Shown here: positions 41,636 through 53,409 of the stretch, piece after piece | How the letters are laid out: each line of letters begins with the position of its first letter | Position numbering within the stretch: the first letter of the stretch is position 1 | NCBI GenBank assembly: GCA_021292165.1 | Contig: CM037878.1 | Location: forward strand, 288,844,971 to 288,908,970 | Direction of reading: 5' to 3' | Length of the DNA stretch: 64,000 nt | Origin: Shinisaurus crocodilurus | Lineage: Eukaryota; Chordata; Lepidosauria; Squamata; Shinisauridae | The notes under the pieces: generated by a model | What the model was told of the DNA's origin: nothing | The model's input: only the letters and a program-made list of their open reading frames with translations | Databases searched by the model: none | Translations under genes and position numbers: made by a program

Positions 41636-41780
41636 CTTTTTCAGCTGCTGTTCTTTAAAACACTTCACTGCCCTGGCAGGTTCAGAAATTACGTTTTTAT
41701 AGTTTTCACAGATATTGAGTCTGGATTGAGCCACTTGCACTGTGCCTTCAAGAAATGATTTCCACACTGGATACATGCTC
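41636..41780 (-). CDS. FCHSD2: FCHSD2 exon, F-BAR domain (second visible)
   Basis: 145 bp: one base finishing the split arginine codon, then 48 codons including SMYPVWKSFLEGTVQVAQSR, LNICENYKN, ISEPAR and FKEQQLKK. It belongs to the F-BAR membrane-bending domain. On the minus strand the acceptor is CTGTATTTTAG and the donor is AAAAAG followed by GTATCA. It begins in phase 2 and ends in phase 0, fitting the exons at 43867-43943 and 32787-32920. Compared with the mammalian protein I remember it has a few substitutions in the ARAVKCFKEQ part. No stop or frameshift. Confidence 0.94.
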
Positions 41781-43866
41781 CTAAAATACAGAAATAAATG
41801 TCAGAAGGCCTCTGGATGTGTGGGGGAGGGCAAAGAAGAGAGTGGGAGAAAAACTGGAAGCTATTTTACTGCTAACAGTTTACATACAAGTGCTGGTTTA
41901 TACACTGCTGTATAAAGCCAGAGGAAGACACATTCTTACCACTGAAGAGCTTGCAGTTCCATTAACTGCTAACAAACTGAAGGTCTATCTAGAAATCTAG
42001 AATCTAATACTTTATCAGGGTTTCTGAAAACAAAATTGATGTTGAAGAGATAGCACAGATGTTTGTGATCCCGATCAGCCATAGTACAGTGTGTGCACTA
42101 CCTTCAACTTCACTTTAAATAGCAACCAAAGATAGCTTGTTTCCCAAAAGCTGGATTCTAAAGTTTGAAAACAAAAATGAAGGTTATTCCTCACCAAACT
42201 CATACAGTTATAGGCCTATACAAATTATGTCTGCAGTTCTCAGTCTCAGTTTTAAACCTTATGAAAATTAATGATACTTGCTCACAATTTACGGCCTGTT
42301 CATGCATGTCCAGCGTGGGAGTTGTAAATATGCCAGATCATGGGCTCATATACCCTCCTCCACTGGCTCAATTCTCGTCATTACAAGAATGAACAAACAT
42401 GAGCCTCAGGCTCACACACTCTCCCCTCCCTGTGTGAAGGGAGGAAATTTAAAGATTACTGTCACAGTTTGTAACAGACCACAGTTCCCTGTTTTGTCCA
42501 ACTATGAGAAACTGAGGTTTGCACGAACCAAAGGAAGGGGAGAGGGGAGCGTGTGACCCTGGGACTTGTCATTACATCTGAACTGGGCTGCTGCCCACAA
42601 AACTTTGCTGTGAGGAATAGGTGGATTGAGTGCACAAGTGTGATCTATTCACATAATAGGCCTCAATTCACACCAAAGGCTGTGTGAGAGAGAGGGCGCA
42701 TGAGCCTGAAGCTAACTCCCACTCCAAATCCCATGTTTGATCTATATCAAGGGTAGGCAACCCAGAGCCCTCTAGATGTTCTGGATTGCAACTACCCTTG
42801 GTCTATATATGCTAGGCCACATAGGAAGCAGCCCCCATTGTGTTTTGAACCAGTGTCTCTAGAGCTACATAACAGATGTTTCCCCAAAACAAACTCCACT
42901 CCACTTTCAATTAGTAAGTATTCCAGGCCAGTCTTTCCAGATCTCACAAGCAGTTTCATTCAAATATGGGAAAGTTATAGGAAAGCCATCCTTGAAAATC
43001 ACAGTTAAGCCGTTAAGTTTTGCAGTATTATTTATTAATGTATTATTAATTTATTAGATTTATATCCCACTTTTCGATTAGAGTCCTAATACTTATAACA
43101 CACATCACAGCAAGAACCACATGCTCAAAACCCAAGGCTGATCAACTCAAGCAGCTCCACTTGAGCAGGAGCCAGCAGCATCTGATGTTCCTTCCCACAA
43201 GGCAGTTGATGTCACTTGGCCAGAGGGTGTGGGGGGAGGCAGCCCAACCAAAGCAGGCCCTGATGTTCCCTTTGTCTACTCCTGTCTCCTTCACTCCTCC
43301 TTCCTTCCCACAGGTCAGTTGATGTCAGTCATATGACTGGCTTGGTCTAGTATCAAGGTTACCGAAGTAACCCTAACACACTTGGGTCATGTCATCTTGC
43401 ATAATGTGGAGGAGCCCAGCCATGTTTAGGAGAGCACAGCTTTTCTGGAAGTTGGCTCTACAGAAGCAGCTCACAGGGAGACCAAGAAGAGGAATGGAGA
43501 ATCTCTTTCTTCAATCTACTTTGCCCCCTCCAGCCATCACAAAACCATTACTAATCTACATCGGTATCCATTTAAGTGTATTGCAGAAATCCACACAGTT
43601 TTTTGAGGTACATACATTTAGCACAATAGTATATGCAATAGCCTGCTAATCCCTACTGTTCCATTTAACTCTTGTCAGCAGCCCTCAGATTTCAAAAGTG
43701 CCTTAACATATTTCAGAAAGCAATGGGATGACAATATACTAGTATCAGTTACAAAATGGAGAGCACTTGATCAGTATAATATCAATATCGTAGTATCATT
43801 TACAAAATAGAGAGCATACAGTCAGCAATGCAAGACATTAGAAATGGGTATATTTGTTAACATTAC
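41781..43866 (-). other. FCHSD2: FCHSD2 intron (2086 bp)
   Basis: Bounded by a GTAATG donor (plus 43861-43866) and a TTTTAG acceptor. It contains a MITE-like fragment near 42751-42830 (GGGTAGGCAACCCAGAGCCC), a decayed LINE or SINE tail near 43025-43085 (TAGATTTATATCCCACTTTT), a partial duplication of CCTTCCCACA...CAGTTGATGTCA (about 43193 and 43306), and an imperfect tandem duplication at 43739-43819. Otherwise I recognise nothing. Confidence 0.8.
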
Positions 43867-43943
43867 CTAAAATCATTCTGCTCATCAGCTTTTATCCCAG
43901 GCCACTCTTTCTTTAAGTACTGACTAGCCAATTTCTGAATGCC
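43867..43943 (-). CDS. FCHSD2: FCHSD2 exon, F-BAR domain (first visible)
   Basis: 77 bp (25 codons plus 2 bases) encoding GIQKLASQYLKKEWPG and IKADEQNDF, with the split arginine codon at its end. In the mammalian protein this segment lies at roughly residues 55-80, in the first long F-BAR helix. On the minus strand the acceptor is TTTTTAACAG before GGC and the donor is TTTAG followed by GTAATG. The phase matches the next exon at 41636-41780. Conservative changes relative to mammals (K for R, E for D, I for V) fit a reptile ortholog. Exons further upstream (N terminus) were not found between here and 64000. Confidence 0.93.
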
Positions 43944-44699
43944 CTGTTAAAAAGATAAAAAAAACCCCATTATTTACAAATGAACTTATACTTTTGGCAT
44001 TTCCCCAATAGTAATTATCTGACCTAAAATATTCAACAAGGTGTTTCAAGAGGTAGAGGAGAAGATCCCTATCTCCTCTGTTGGACTGAAATTTCCAGTA
44101 GGACCAGTAAGCACAGATGTGCCAAGGCCCATCTACACAATCAGACAATAGCAGTAAGGGAATGCCTTCAAGAGGAATCATTTAGGATAGTTATAGCTCC
44201 AGAGTAGTAGCATCACCAACACAACTCAAGATTACCAGAGGCTCCGACTGTAGATACGGTCCCTCATAGGAATTAATATCCCAATGTGGTAAAACACCAG
44301 TAGTATTTGATGGTGTATGTGAGGAAGCTGCCTCTCAATTAGTGGCAAAACACACACACGTACCACAACAGTTATAACTACTAAGATAATTAGTTGTGCA
44401 TATTTCCAGCAGGAGTGAAATACTGGTAGTATACAATTGGTGCAGCCCCCAAAAGGGCTGTATATATTGATTGCAATTCTAAGCTTATGTCCACAATCAC
44501 CACCTAGATTGCTTTTTTTGTTGACAGTTTCACTGAAATGTTGATATTCTTGCAGAGATTTTCTAAAAAGCACCAATGGCAATTTAGCTGCATATATGGA
44601 GCTATTCTCTTACCATCAGTAGCATGTCACTCTCCCATGTACTTCAAAGTGGTGAAACAGAGCAGTGTCATAACTGATTACAAGTCAGGGAAAGCCTGA

Positions 44700-44890
44700 G
44701 TGAACAAATGTGTTTTTCAGAGGCGTCTCAAGCTCACCACAGTTCCTGCCTCTTAAACCACACGTGGGAGCGTTCCAGAGGGTGGGTGCCACTACCAAGG
44801 CCTGCTTACATGCCGTTGCCTGGCGACACCCTGTTGGTCATGGGCTTGGCTGTGGGAGACCTTGGCACGAATATCACTGGGTGACCTAGG
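44700..44890. mobile_element. Possible LINE 3' fragment (antisense)
   Basis: GTTCCAGAGGGTGGGTGCCA and AGACCTTGGCACGAATATCA resemble antisense LINE C-terminal blocks like those at 24249-24745. Weak. Confidence 0.25.
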
Positions 44891-45472
44891 TAAGTTTTGA
44901 TCACAGCTGTAGTGGGCACAAATGCAATCATGGTATCTTGTGACCAATTATGGTGACAGGGTCAGAAATATAGTATGCCAATACTGTACACTCTCCAACT
45001 TATAAAAAAATATCTGTCATTGACCCTTATTAAAATAAAAGACTTGGAACTTTCTGACTTTTTGGAAATTTCACATAGGAAGCCATAAATGGCTGCAAAA
45101 GAAGCTCTTTTTCAGTTAATAGTAGTACATTGAGTTTGTATTCATAATCAGCATATAGTATAAGGTTCTCCTTGTTCTATTCTCAAGGACACTTGCTGCT
45201 TCTCTTCTCAAAAGGTCCCCAAGACAAAGACCATCACTGTTTGGTTCCAACTGCGAAATCTACCAATAGTTTAACCTTTGGCACAATTACATTGAGCATG
45301 AAGTTTAGGAGTGTGCTCAGCACTAGCTTGCGGGTCACTTGGCACCCTTTTAATTCAAACAATCAGGATTGTAACATTTAAACTGAAAGCAAAAATGCAG
45401 GCGCTATTGTAGATAGGCCCATAGTTACGTTTATATTTTTATTTATATATGTACATTAATTCATTTGGATAC

Positions 45473-46484
45473 TGTGGAGAAAGCCAACCTAACCCCCCTG
45501 CCTGCCACACACACACTCACCAAGGAGGGGGGAAGGAGACCGGGGGGGGGGGGGGGGGGGGGGGAAGAGACAACCAGTCTCCACAGATGCCAAAGGGGAC
45601 AAACAACATCTACATAGAATCACCCCAGGGGGGAAGGCAGGAAGCATCACCAGGTTTGTCAATGCTCTTGCATATCAGCCCCATCTACATAAGACTTGAA
45701 TACCTCTCCAGGGCAGACGCTTCGGCCCCCTAATAAATGGCCACTCAACACCATAGGATGGGACCATTAAGCAAGTGGCTTCAAAGGGACCCCATCCCAC
45801 GGGGGGGGGGGGGGGGGGGAGAAGGCGTCACCCCACCTGACCCAAAAGGCCGCCCCTCAGGGAGGGTGTCAACCCATCTGATCACGGAGGGAGGGGCTAC
45901 CTGAAACACCAAGGTATAAAACACCCTGCACAAGGGAACTTTTCTCTGGACCTGATCAGCAATCTTGCCCATGCCTGGGGTAAGGGAACGAAGGATCAGC
46001 AACCCCGGGAAACCAAGCTGAAATCACTGGCCGCTTGGGTTGACCGGACCCCCGGGAAACCAAGCTGAAATCACTCACAAGCCGCTTGGGTAGACCGGGC
46101 CCCGCCGGGAACCCAGCTAGCCGCTTGGGTAGACCGGGCCTCCGCCGGGAACCCAGCTAGCAGCGTGCGGTTGACCGGGCTTCTGCCGGGACCCGAGCTA
46201 AACTAACTAGCTGAGAGCCCTGAAATCACGGTGTCCTTGAGGCTTTTGCTTGCTACTTTGTACCGTACTGATAAGCTGTATTGCTGGCGTGGCATGGGTC
46301 TGAGTTTGTGAAGGTAATTTTGTAAATAAACTTGTTTTCTAAAAGATACTTTTGTGGCTATAAGTTATCCCTTTGTTCTGGGCTAAGGGTGAGGCGCTGG
46401 GGACCTCGGAGAAGGCCCGCCCCAGGGCTTGCTACCCCCTTAGCATTGAACCCGCGCAGAAGACCAGGTTGTCGGTCTTCCACT
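45473..46484 (+). mobile_element. Solo LTR (1012 bp)
   Basis: Starts TGTGGAGAAAGCC and ends CGGTCTTCCACT, giving short inverted ends (GTGGA/TCCAC). It is flanked by the 5-bp duplication GATAC (45468-45472 and 46485-46489). Internal order fits a retroviral or Gypsy-type LTR: a U3 with two G-runs (about 45541-45564 and 45800-45819), the TATA box GGTATAAAAC near 45912, a tandem repeat (46001-46200), then AAATAAACTTG (polyadenylation signal) near 46323 and U5. No internal region or gene follows, so it is a solo LTR left by recombination. The family is not identified. Confidence 0.72.
46001..46200 (+). repeat. Tandem repeat inside the solo LTR
   Basis: About four to five diverged units carrying GGGAAACCAAGCTGAAATCA or GGGAACCCAGCTAG, GCCGCTTGGGT and GACCGGGCC. 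Unit length is about 45-55 bp. It lies between the TATA box and the polyadenylation signal. Confidence 0.8.
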
Positions 46485-46489
46485 GATAC

Positions 46490-47095
46490 TGAACACAACA
46501 ATGAAATTGTAAAGAGTCAGGCTAAAAATATCTGAAAAATCTTATTTCTAGTTAGAAATTGAAAGATATTTATAGAAGGGCAGTATTACCCACCCAGTGT
46601 TGGTTTGCTCAGAGTACACAGTGATAAACTCACTGTGTGTTCTGCCACATGGATACTGACATATTTTAACTGGTCATTTTTAAAGCCTTACAGTGCCATC
46701 CCATATGTTTACTCATGAGTAAGTACAACTGTGTTCAATGGGGCTTTCTCCTCAGTAATTATGTTTAGGGCTGCAGCCTTAACTTGTCTGAGCGTTAGAT
46801 GCTTAAACATACCAGGTCACAACTGAGGGCCAAATTAGACATGATGCTAATGCATCACTTGGAGTCACATGTTTCTTTTTAAAAATAGTAGGTTCCCAAT
46901 AACCACCTCAATGTTCATTAGGACTGCTGCACACAGGGGATGTTTAACCCTTTCCTCCTGACCATAATGGTTGAGTACCAGGTGATACTGCTATGTTTCT
47001 AAAACCCTACTCTACTCATACATGTGCTGTATTTTAAGTAGTGATAAGACTACTTGATTGAACGTTAGGATCTCCTGTGGGTGTCACAGCCATCT
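46490..47095. other. Intronic sequence, nothing recognised
   Basis: No exon or repeat that I can name between the solo LTR and the L2 remnant. Confidence 0.35.
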
Positions 47096-47099
47096 GAGG

Positions 47100-47410
47100 T
47101 AAGATAGGTGGCTGCCAGAGAGAGCAGGGAGGCTGGCCTCTGGGCGGTAGTGACCCAGTTATGGAACACTCTCGCCAGAGAGGATCGCCTGGCACCTACC
47201 TTACTGTCCTTTCAGCACCAGGCAATGACCTTTTGATTTTCCCGAGCTTTTTAGATGCAATTTTAAACCTGCTGTTATATGCTGCTTTTATGATTTTGTG
47301 GCTTTTAGCATTATAGAATTTTGTATTTACATTTTACAACTTTTATTCTTTTTTTAAATGGCACTAGGAATATATTTGAAAGCTGGTATAGAGTATTTAT
47401 AATAAATAGT
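47100..47410 (+). pseudogene. L2 LINE 3' remnant
   Basis: Decayed L2 C-terminus: CCCAGTTATGGAACACTCTC and GCCTGGCACCTACCTTACTG, then an AGCACCAGGCAATGACC segment corresponding to the KTFLFSQAF-type end in other copies. A T-rich tail follows. No long ORF. Confidence 0.5.
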
Positions 47411-47419
47411 AAACATCTT

Positions 47420-48000
47420 CAGAAATTATGAAAGGAACCTGTGAGTTTTAGATCAGAACTTTCCGCTGATAGTTCAAAGGTAAGAAGGGAAAATTCCTGA
47501 TATTGATGCTTGTTCTGCAGCTTGGCCTCCACTTAAATCAGTTCTACTTGTCAATTAAATTCAGTTTCTCAGGTATTCTCAGTGATTAGACAGAGTATGA
47601 AATGGATACAGATACAGCAATTGATTTAAATATAGATAATATAGGCATGCTGAGACAATTGTGTTCGACAGACGTAGCTTGACAATATGCTTGAAACAAA
47701 ATGAAATATGCAAAGGGATGTTTTGGTAAAATACTGCAGAAAGTTGAAAAATAAAATTTAGATTAATTTAGTGGAATAAAAGGCAACCTCTTCCCTATAA
47801 ATGAAACGGGTTTCGAGCCACGCAAAATTTAATGTTAATAAGGTTTTCCTCTGAAAAACATCGACAACCTTTAAATAAAGCGCGGGGGGGGGGAGGGGAT
47901 ATTTTGTTAGGTTGCCAAAAATCCCATTCATAATTTCAAGTGCGCACAGTAGCTATTCTATTTTTAATCTGTAATTGAGAACTACTGCCTCTGTGCTCAG
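47420..48000. other. Intronic sequence, nothing recognised
   Basis: No exon or repeat that I can name, apart from a short G-run at 47884-47898. Confidence 0.35.

Positions 48001-48051
<51 letters not shown>
48001..48051. repeat. (ATC)n microsatellite
   Basis: 17 ATC units followed by ACC units. The serine-rich open frame crossing it is an artefact. Confidence 0.95.
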
Positions 48052-48052
<1 letters not shown>

Positions 48053-48109
48053 CCACCACCATCTGAGGACCTCCTCAAGTTCACCACCATCATCAGAAGT
48101 GAGGGGAAT

Positions 48110-48395
48110 GGCAATTGGGGAGGGGGCATTTTTTATTATGGTGCTGTGCCAGTAGAACCATCCCCTCAGGGAAGCTTACCGGTATCTTGTGCCCACTTTT
48201 CCATCTTTCCTGATGCCAGGAAAAGAGCTTTTATTTTACCAGGCTTTTAATTGTTAAACTGTGATGATTTTATTGCTACTAGTTTACATTTGCTGTTTTA
48301 CGCTTTTTAATTTTGTTACTAACTTGTGAACATATTCTTATAGTTGTATTGTGTAAGCCACCTTGAAAATATTTATGCTAAGGGCAACATAGACA
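48110..48395 (+). pseudogene. L2 LINE 3' remnant
   Basis: CCCCTCAGGGAAGCTTACCG, TGCCAGGAAAAGAGCTTTTA and TTTACCAGGCTTTTAATTG are decayed forms of the L2 C-terminal end and early 3' UTR. They are followed by a GTAAGCCACCTTGAAAATAT segment near the expected tail position. Confidence 0.45.
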
Positions 48396-48399
48396 TTTT

Positions 48400-49505
48400 A
48401 CCCAAAGTTCTTGTGAAGAGCATGGAGGGTGGGCATTGCACCATATTGCTCAGCTACGCTGGCCTGAGCAATAGCCAGTATTTTGCACAGCGCTGGCAGA
48501 ATAGGAAGCAGCCCAAGCAGCAGCAAGGTTGACTTGTACCAGATTGGCTGTTTAAACAGACACTACTTGACACTTGACTGTTTCTTGGAGTGGAAAAGCA
48601 GCTGACAGAGACAAATCTTTGAGTGCCCCAAAGGCATGACCCCACCGCAGTTTAAAAGGGCATCAGGGAAAAGCTTCTTACTGACCTCCTCAGCAATGAT
48701 AATAATACTGGATTAGCATCTTAATTCCATCCATTCAAGGGTACTGATTGTTGCTAAAATGGGGGGGGGGGGATTAGCACTATATTCCGGGGACCTCTCT
48801 CAATCAAACTTTAGATTCTCACATTAACAAGCGAGAACCTGTGAAAAACCTGTTTGCAGGAAGGGGAGGAGAGAGGTATGGCAGATTTCCCATTTTTTTA
48901 ACCCCCTTGCTCCATGCTTCCTGGGCTGGCTCTACAGACCTTACTTCAGGGATAGCTCTGACAGTTGAAGCCTCTTTGCTTGGGATAGGGAACTTCCCCA
49001 ACCTTTGGGAGCCATTGTGGTGCTAGTCTCAAGAAGTTTATTCCCCTGAGATGACATCAAGGCCAATGGGTGGGAGCTGAACTTGCTTCCTCTCCCGTTC
49101 AGCTCAACCGCCAGCCCCAGTTGGCTAATGGCTTGCACCTGAACTGTTCTCTGCTGTCAACATTCCGTGTTGCATTCACAAATGCAGCCTTAGTCCCTGC
49201 CAGTTTTTGAGGGGCTGGGACATCTTAAAAACATAAATATACAGTTGCAGGGACTCATTGCGGCTATATACAGTGCAGGGACTCACTCCCACCTGTCTCC
49301 TCATCCCTGTTTTTAACACCCAGCGCACCTATACACAACAACCACTTTGCTGATATAGTGAGCGATGTAGTGCTTGGCTGCATCCAGAAGAAAGAAAAGG
49401 GAGGATCAAGTTAACTTTTCCCACTATTCCTTAACAGATTGCTATTAATGTTCAGAGGAAATCATTTTTAATAAGAAAACTTGAGCAACAGTATCTATTA
49501 CAATT
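48400..49505. other. Intronic sequence, nothing recognised
   Basis: No exon, RNA or clear repeat. A G-run lies at 48761-48772. Confidence 0.35.
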
Positions 49506-49514
49506 ACTTTAATG

Positions 49515-49861
49515 CAGTGCTTCTCAAATAGTGGGGCGGGGCCCCCAGGGGGGGCGCGAGGCTCCGTAAAGGGGGGCTCGTTTGACCTCAGTTAAAAGTT
49601 TTTTTTAATATTGTGTTCCTTTAAATCCTGTGCTCCTTTAAATCTTTTCTGCTACAGTTAATAAAGCTATTCTTTGTTGTAAATTGATCCACATTTCTTT
49701 CTTTTTTTATTCTCTTATACGTTAATAAGGATACAGTGTTATGCAGAGGTGTACTTATAACAATTTTATAGACAAATGATACTATTTACAGTCGCGCGGG
49801 GGGCGCGAAATGTTTTCTTCTTCCTAGGGGGGGCATGACAGAAAATAATTGAGAAGCACTG
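49515..49861. mobile_element. Non-autonomous hAT element (347 bp)
   Basis: Ends CAGTGCTTCTCAAATA and, reversed, CAGTGCTTCTCAATTATT, with mirrored G/C-rich subterminal blocks. A perfect 8-bp target duplication CTTTAATG flanks it (49507-49514 and 49862-49869). No transposase. A different hAT subfamily from the elements at 5968 and 38138. Confidence 0.92.
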
Positions 49862-49869
49862 CTTTAATG

Positions 49870-52530
49870 GGTTGTAGCTTGCAAGGCCTGAGCAATTTGG
49901 AAACTGTAGCAGGCTGCATATGTTTTGCTGAATGTAATAAATGGGGAACAAGTTTACCACATTGAGCTAATGAATGACATTTTTTAAAGGCAGTCAACAA
50001 GTTTTTAAAAATTATTTTATTTAGCTCTACTTTTTTACTTCCAATCTTGCCCCAACTTTTTTTTAAAATGGACAGGTACAGATTTAAAAACATATAGCAG
50101 AGGAGAAAAGTATATTTTCTACTACTCTGATATTAGCCTTAAACTTTCACACAAGATACTACTGCAAGGGAGGACGACGACGCTGAAAACAAGATTAAAG
50201 CATCTGTCCAGTAGAAAGAATCAAGTGCTAATGGCCACCTCCATTGAAAGTATCCTTCTACGTATATATCAGTGTTCTTTCCGCTTGCTGTCTAACACTT
50301 TTATATTCCATATTAATGGCCTAATCTGAAAGAAGAAGGGAACACAAAAGAAATGAAGAACTTTCTCCACTGGTATGAAAAAAATATCTGGTCTAGATAA
50401 TGCAAAGTCTTTTTGCTAGATGAGACCAAGCCATTCGCTGATGGGAATTTAAATTGCAGAGTGTGCTGCCCCAGTCTTGTTGGGCTGCTTCAGTGCACTC
50501 AGCAATTTTATCATAGCAGCCCCATCAGTTAAATTCTCTATATTCAGAATATTAAAAAGGTCATCTGAACAGTATCTTCAGGGATCACTTAACCCCATTT
50601 TATAATACAAAAGAACATTATTATACAGGTTTTTACTGCTGATGTCCACCACCATGTCCTCCCTACCACAGAGTTTTGTTTTTGTGGGCATTTGCAGGCA
50701 AAATGAGACACACAGTTCCAAATCTGTTATTCTTACTTCAAGTAGTTAATCTTTTCCCCATGGATAGTTCTGATGTTCGAAAATTAAAAGCTGATGGAAA
50801 TATTACACAGCATTACCTATTAGCCGACCTGGCATTCATCATCGGCACCTTCAGGCTAAAGGGGACTGCAGGCAAGCTACCAAGGTTACTGAGGGAGGCG
50901 GGCCAGAAGGGGACACAGCACACAGCTGTCTCAACCTCCTTCCTCTGAACTGATGTTGTCACCCCCCACTGCCATAACACCCTCTGCCCTGCACTACATC
51001 TATAGTGACCCCAATGTCCTCCATTCCTAGTCAAGTCATAAGCCTCAGTCGACCCCAGAAAATCTACCAAAAACGTCAACCCACCCAACTGAACCAATAC
51101 CAGTACTGACCAGCAGCTTTCACGCATCACCTAGATAATATGGTGTGTGTGTGTGTGTGTGTGTGTGCATGCGGGTAACAAACAACCCCAAACTGCCCTA
51201 TCTATCCTGCCATTTTACTGGAAACTTCCCCTTCAGATGATTCTGGCCCTTGTCCTTGGTCCTCCCTGAAGGGACACCACAAAGGGAAAACCCCTTTGGT
51301 GGAAACCCACCAGAGGTGAACTTCCACCAGTGGCAGCCTCCCTGCAAAAAAACCCACCTCCCAGGAAGTAGCTATGCCTCAAACAAACTGAGATAAGTCC
51401 TTGCCAGGTGGCGCTGGTCCTCCAGGCCTTACTTGACTCTCTCCTACAGCAGTATTTGCACCCTGGAGAATGCTAGATGGCAATACCTCCAGCCAGGACA
51501 GATGTTCCTGCTGTTGAGGTCACTTCTGCTCTTATGACCTATAGTTGCTAGCTTTTGGACCAGTTCCTGCTCTAACTGCAGCCATTAAGTAGGTAATAAT
51601 GCCTTAAAAACTTCCCTTGCTAGTTTCTAAATGTCAAGCTGCTGTTAAAAGGCACACAAGTATGCCAGGCTTTGTCATCCCCCCACTTGGCCAGCCAGCA
51701 ACATTATAACTTTATTATAACTTGTGTCCAAATTGTTTAAAGAATAAATGGGTACCAGAGTTACGAGGCTGCATGAAACCTGCTGTTGGAACTAGAGATG
51801 GAAAGGCTGCCATTAAGGCCTTATCTTTTGACCAGGCCAGGGGTGTATAGGCCAGGCAGTCTAACAAGGGTGCTGCTAGTGCCCTTTTCTACATTATGGC
51901 ACAAAGCCCACTTAAGTGCACCTTCCTGGCATTTCAGATATCCCCAGCAGGAGGCACAAGATTCAGCTACCAAATAGTCACCGCGGCGCCACCTATGTGA
52001 AGGGGTCTTCCCTTGACGAACAGAACACCATTTCAAGCAGACAGTCTGGGTCATTAGCTGAACAGTGGCTATAGTGAGCCCAAATACAGGCTGTAAGACC
52101 AGCAGCCATTTTTCTGCAACATTACTCACACTAATGGGAAATTATTGCTAAAATGAGGAAGAGGGCACTGGCCCTACCATAGCCCTCACCTTCTTCCCAA
52201 TCCCTCTAGATAAAAGGAGCATCTTTTAAATGTCAGCATTTCTTAGCAAGCTCCAGTATGTGGTCTGTGCACATGCCATTCCAAAATATAGGACTGCAAA
52301 GAGATCATGACAGCTTACAGAACACTATCCAATTTACAACTAGCAATTCTGATATAAGCACAAGCAAATTGCAGATTAACAGCTCCTCCTACAAAGTCAG
52401 TTTAAAGCATTGTGTAAACATTATCCAGCTGAGTGAGTTTTCATATTTACATATGAAAAGGTAACTGTATAACCAAAGAATTTTCTATTTATTCATTAAT
52501 GCTTCCTTTAAAAAAGTGTTGTTGAGTCAC
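49870..52530. other. Intronic sequence, mostly unrecognised
   Basis: A (TG)n run lies at 51142-51168. The rest shows no exon with usable splice sites and no repeat I can name. GCCGACCTGGCATTCATCAT (50822-50841) and the GC-rich 51185-52000 stretch look repeat-like but are unassigned. Confidence 0.3.
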
Positions 52531-52537
52531 CTATTAC

Positions 52538-52977
52538 TAGGAATGTGCGAATCAGCAAAACCGAGCTCACCAAAGTTCTCTGAATTCCATCCTGAATTCT
52601 AGGATTCTATGATGAGTCCATATCAGATTGCGAGCTTTCTGATGTGTATTCCATGTGTATTTTCATGCGTATATATCCAAATGTACGCATCAACTGTGCC
52701 CACTTTAAAAATGTACGCATTCTTCTACCATTGATTAAAGCGGATTTGTGCACATTTTTCAAAGGTATGCATTTTTTCATGCACATTATTCAAATGTACG
52801 CAGGCTGTCAAACACACTCTTTTTTGGACTGCAAATGACACTGCAAGCTCAGAAATGTACAGACTTTGACTGCAGATTGTATCCGAGTCCGTGTTTGATC
52901 CGGAAGGAGAGAACTAGGTAAATCCTGATTAAAAAAAATGAAAGGAAACTAATTTCTCATACATCCCTACGGCTATT
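52538..52977. mobile_element. Possible MITE with repeated AAATGTACGCA motif
   Basis: The left end CTAGGAATGTGCGAATC and right end CTCATACATCCCTAC are roughly inverted. The interior repeats AAATGTACGCA three times exactly (near 52679, 52711 and 52790), plus a diverged AAAGGTATGCA. Ends and target duplication are uncertain. Confidence 0.35.
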
Positions 52978-53339
52978 ACAAAATTATGGGCTGATGCACA
53001 CTGTTACATTCCAATTCCATCATACAAATGTGTATTTCAAATTGTGTACTGGTTTGTGAATCTTATGTTCTGCATGTACAAAGCTAAAAGAACAAAAACA
53101 TTTCTAAAGAAGTCACAGCATTCCACATTCTACTTAACACTTCATGAGCTGATTCCCCCACCCAACACTACAAAGCTGTCTCATCCATTAAGACTAATTA
53201 ATGGATTTAAAATAACCCCCTAAACAAATGCAGGCACTAATGCAATAGAATGATAAATACTGTATAAGCTCACTCTTTAACATGAACAATATGAAATAAT
53301 ATACCACTAAAATAGATATATTTTATACAAGTGTGTGTA

Positions 53340-53408
53340 CAAGCATTGCCAATGGTGAGGGATGGTGGGAGTTGTAGGCCAAACATCTAGTGGGCCACAA
53401 GTTGCCCA
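53340..53408. mobile_element. hAT-type MITE fragment
   Basis: GGTGAGGGATGGTGGGAGTT, GTAGGCCAAACATCTAGTGG and GCCACAAGTTGCCCACC is the right half of a palindromic MITE related to the families at 747 and 1702. The left half is missing. Confidence 0.5.
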
Positions 53409-53409
53409 C

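Larger units (their letters stand above)
30837..43943 (-). other. FCHSD2: FCHSD2 gene, partial (five F-BAR exons visible)
   Basis: Order on the minus strand: exon 43867-43943, intron 2086 bp, exon 41636-41780, intron 8715 bp, exon 32787-32920, intron 289 bp, exon 32443-32497, intron 1477 bp, exon 30837-30965. Exon phases join as 2, 0, 2, 0 and the reading frame stays open for 180 codons. The sequence matches the F-BAR domain of FCHSD2, not FCHSD1, in the parts I remember. I did not find the first exons (above 43943) or the rest of the F-BAR and the two SH3 domains (below 30837). They may lie outside the window or have escaped my reading. Confidence 0.9.

Noticed and set aside
47975..48250. 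91-codon serine-rich frame
   Set aside because: The serine run is the (ATC)n microsatellite; the rest is a decayed L2 3' end.
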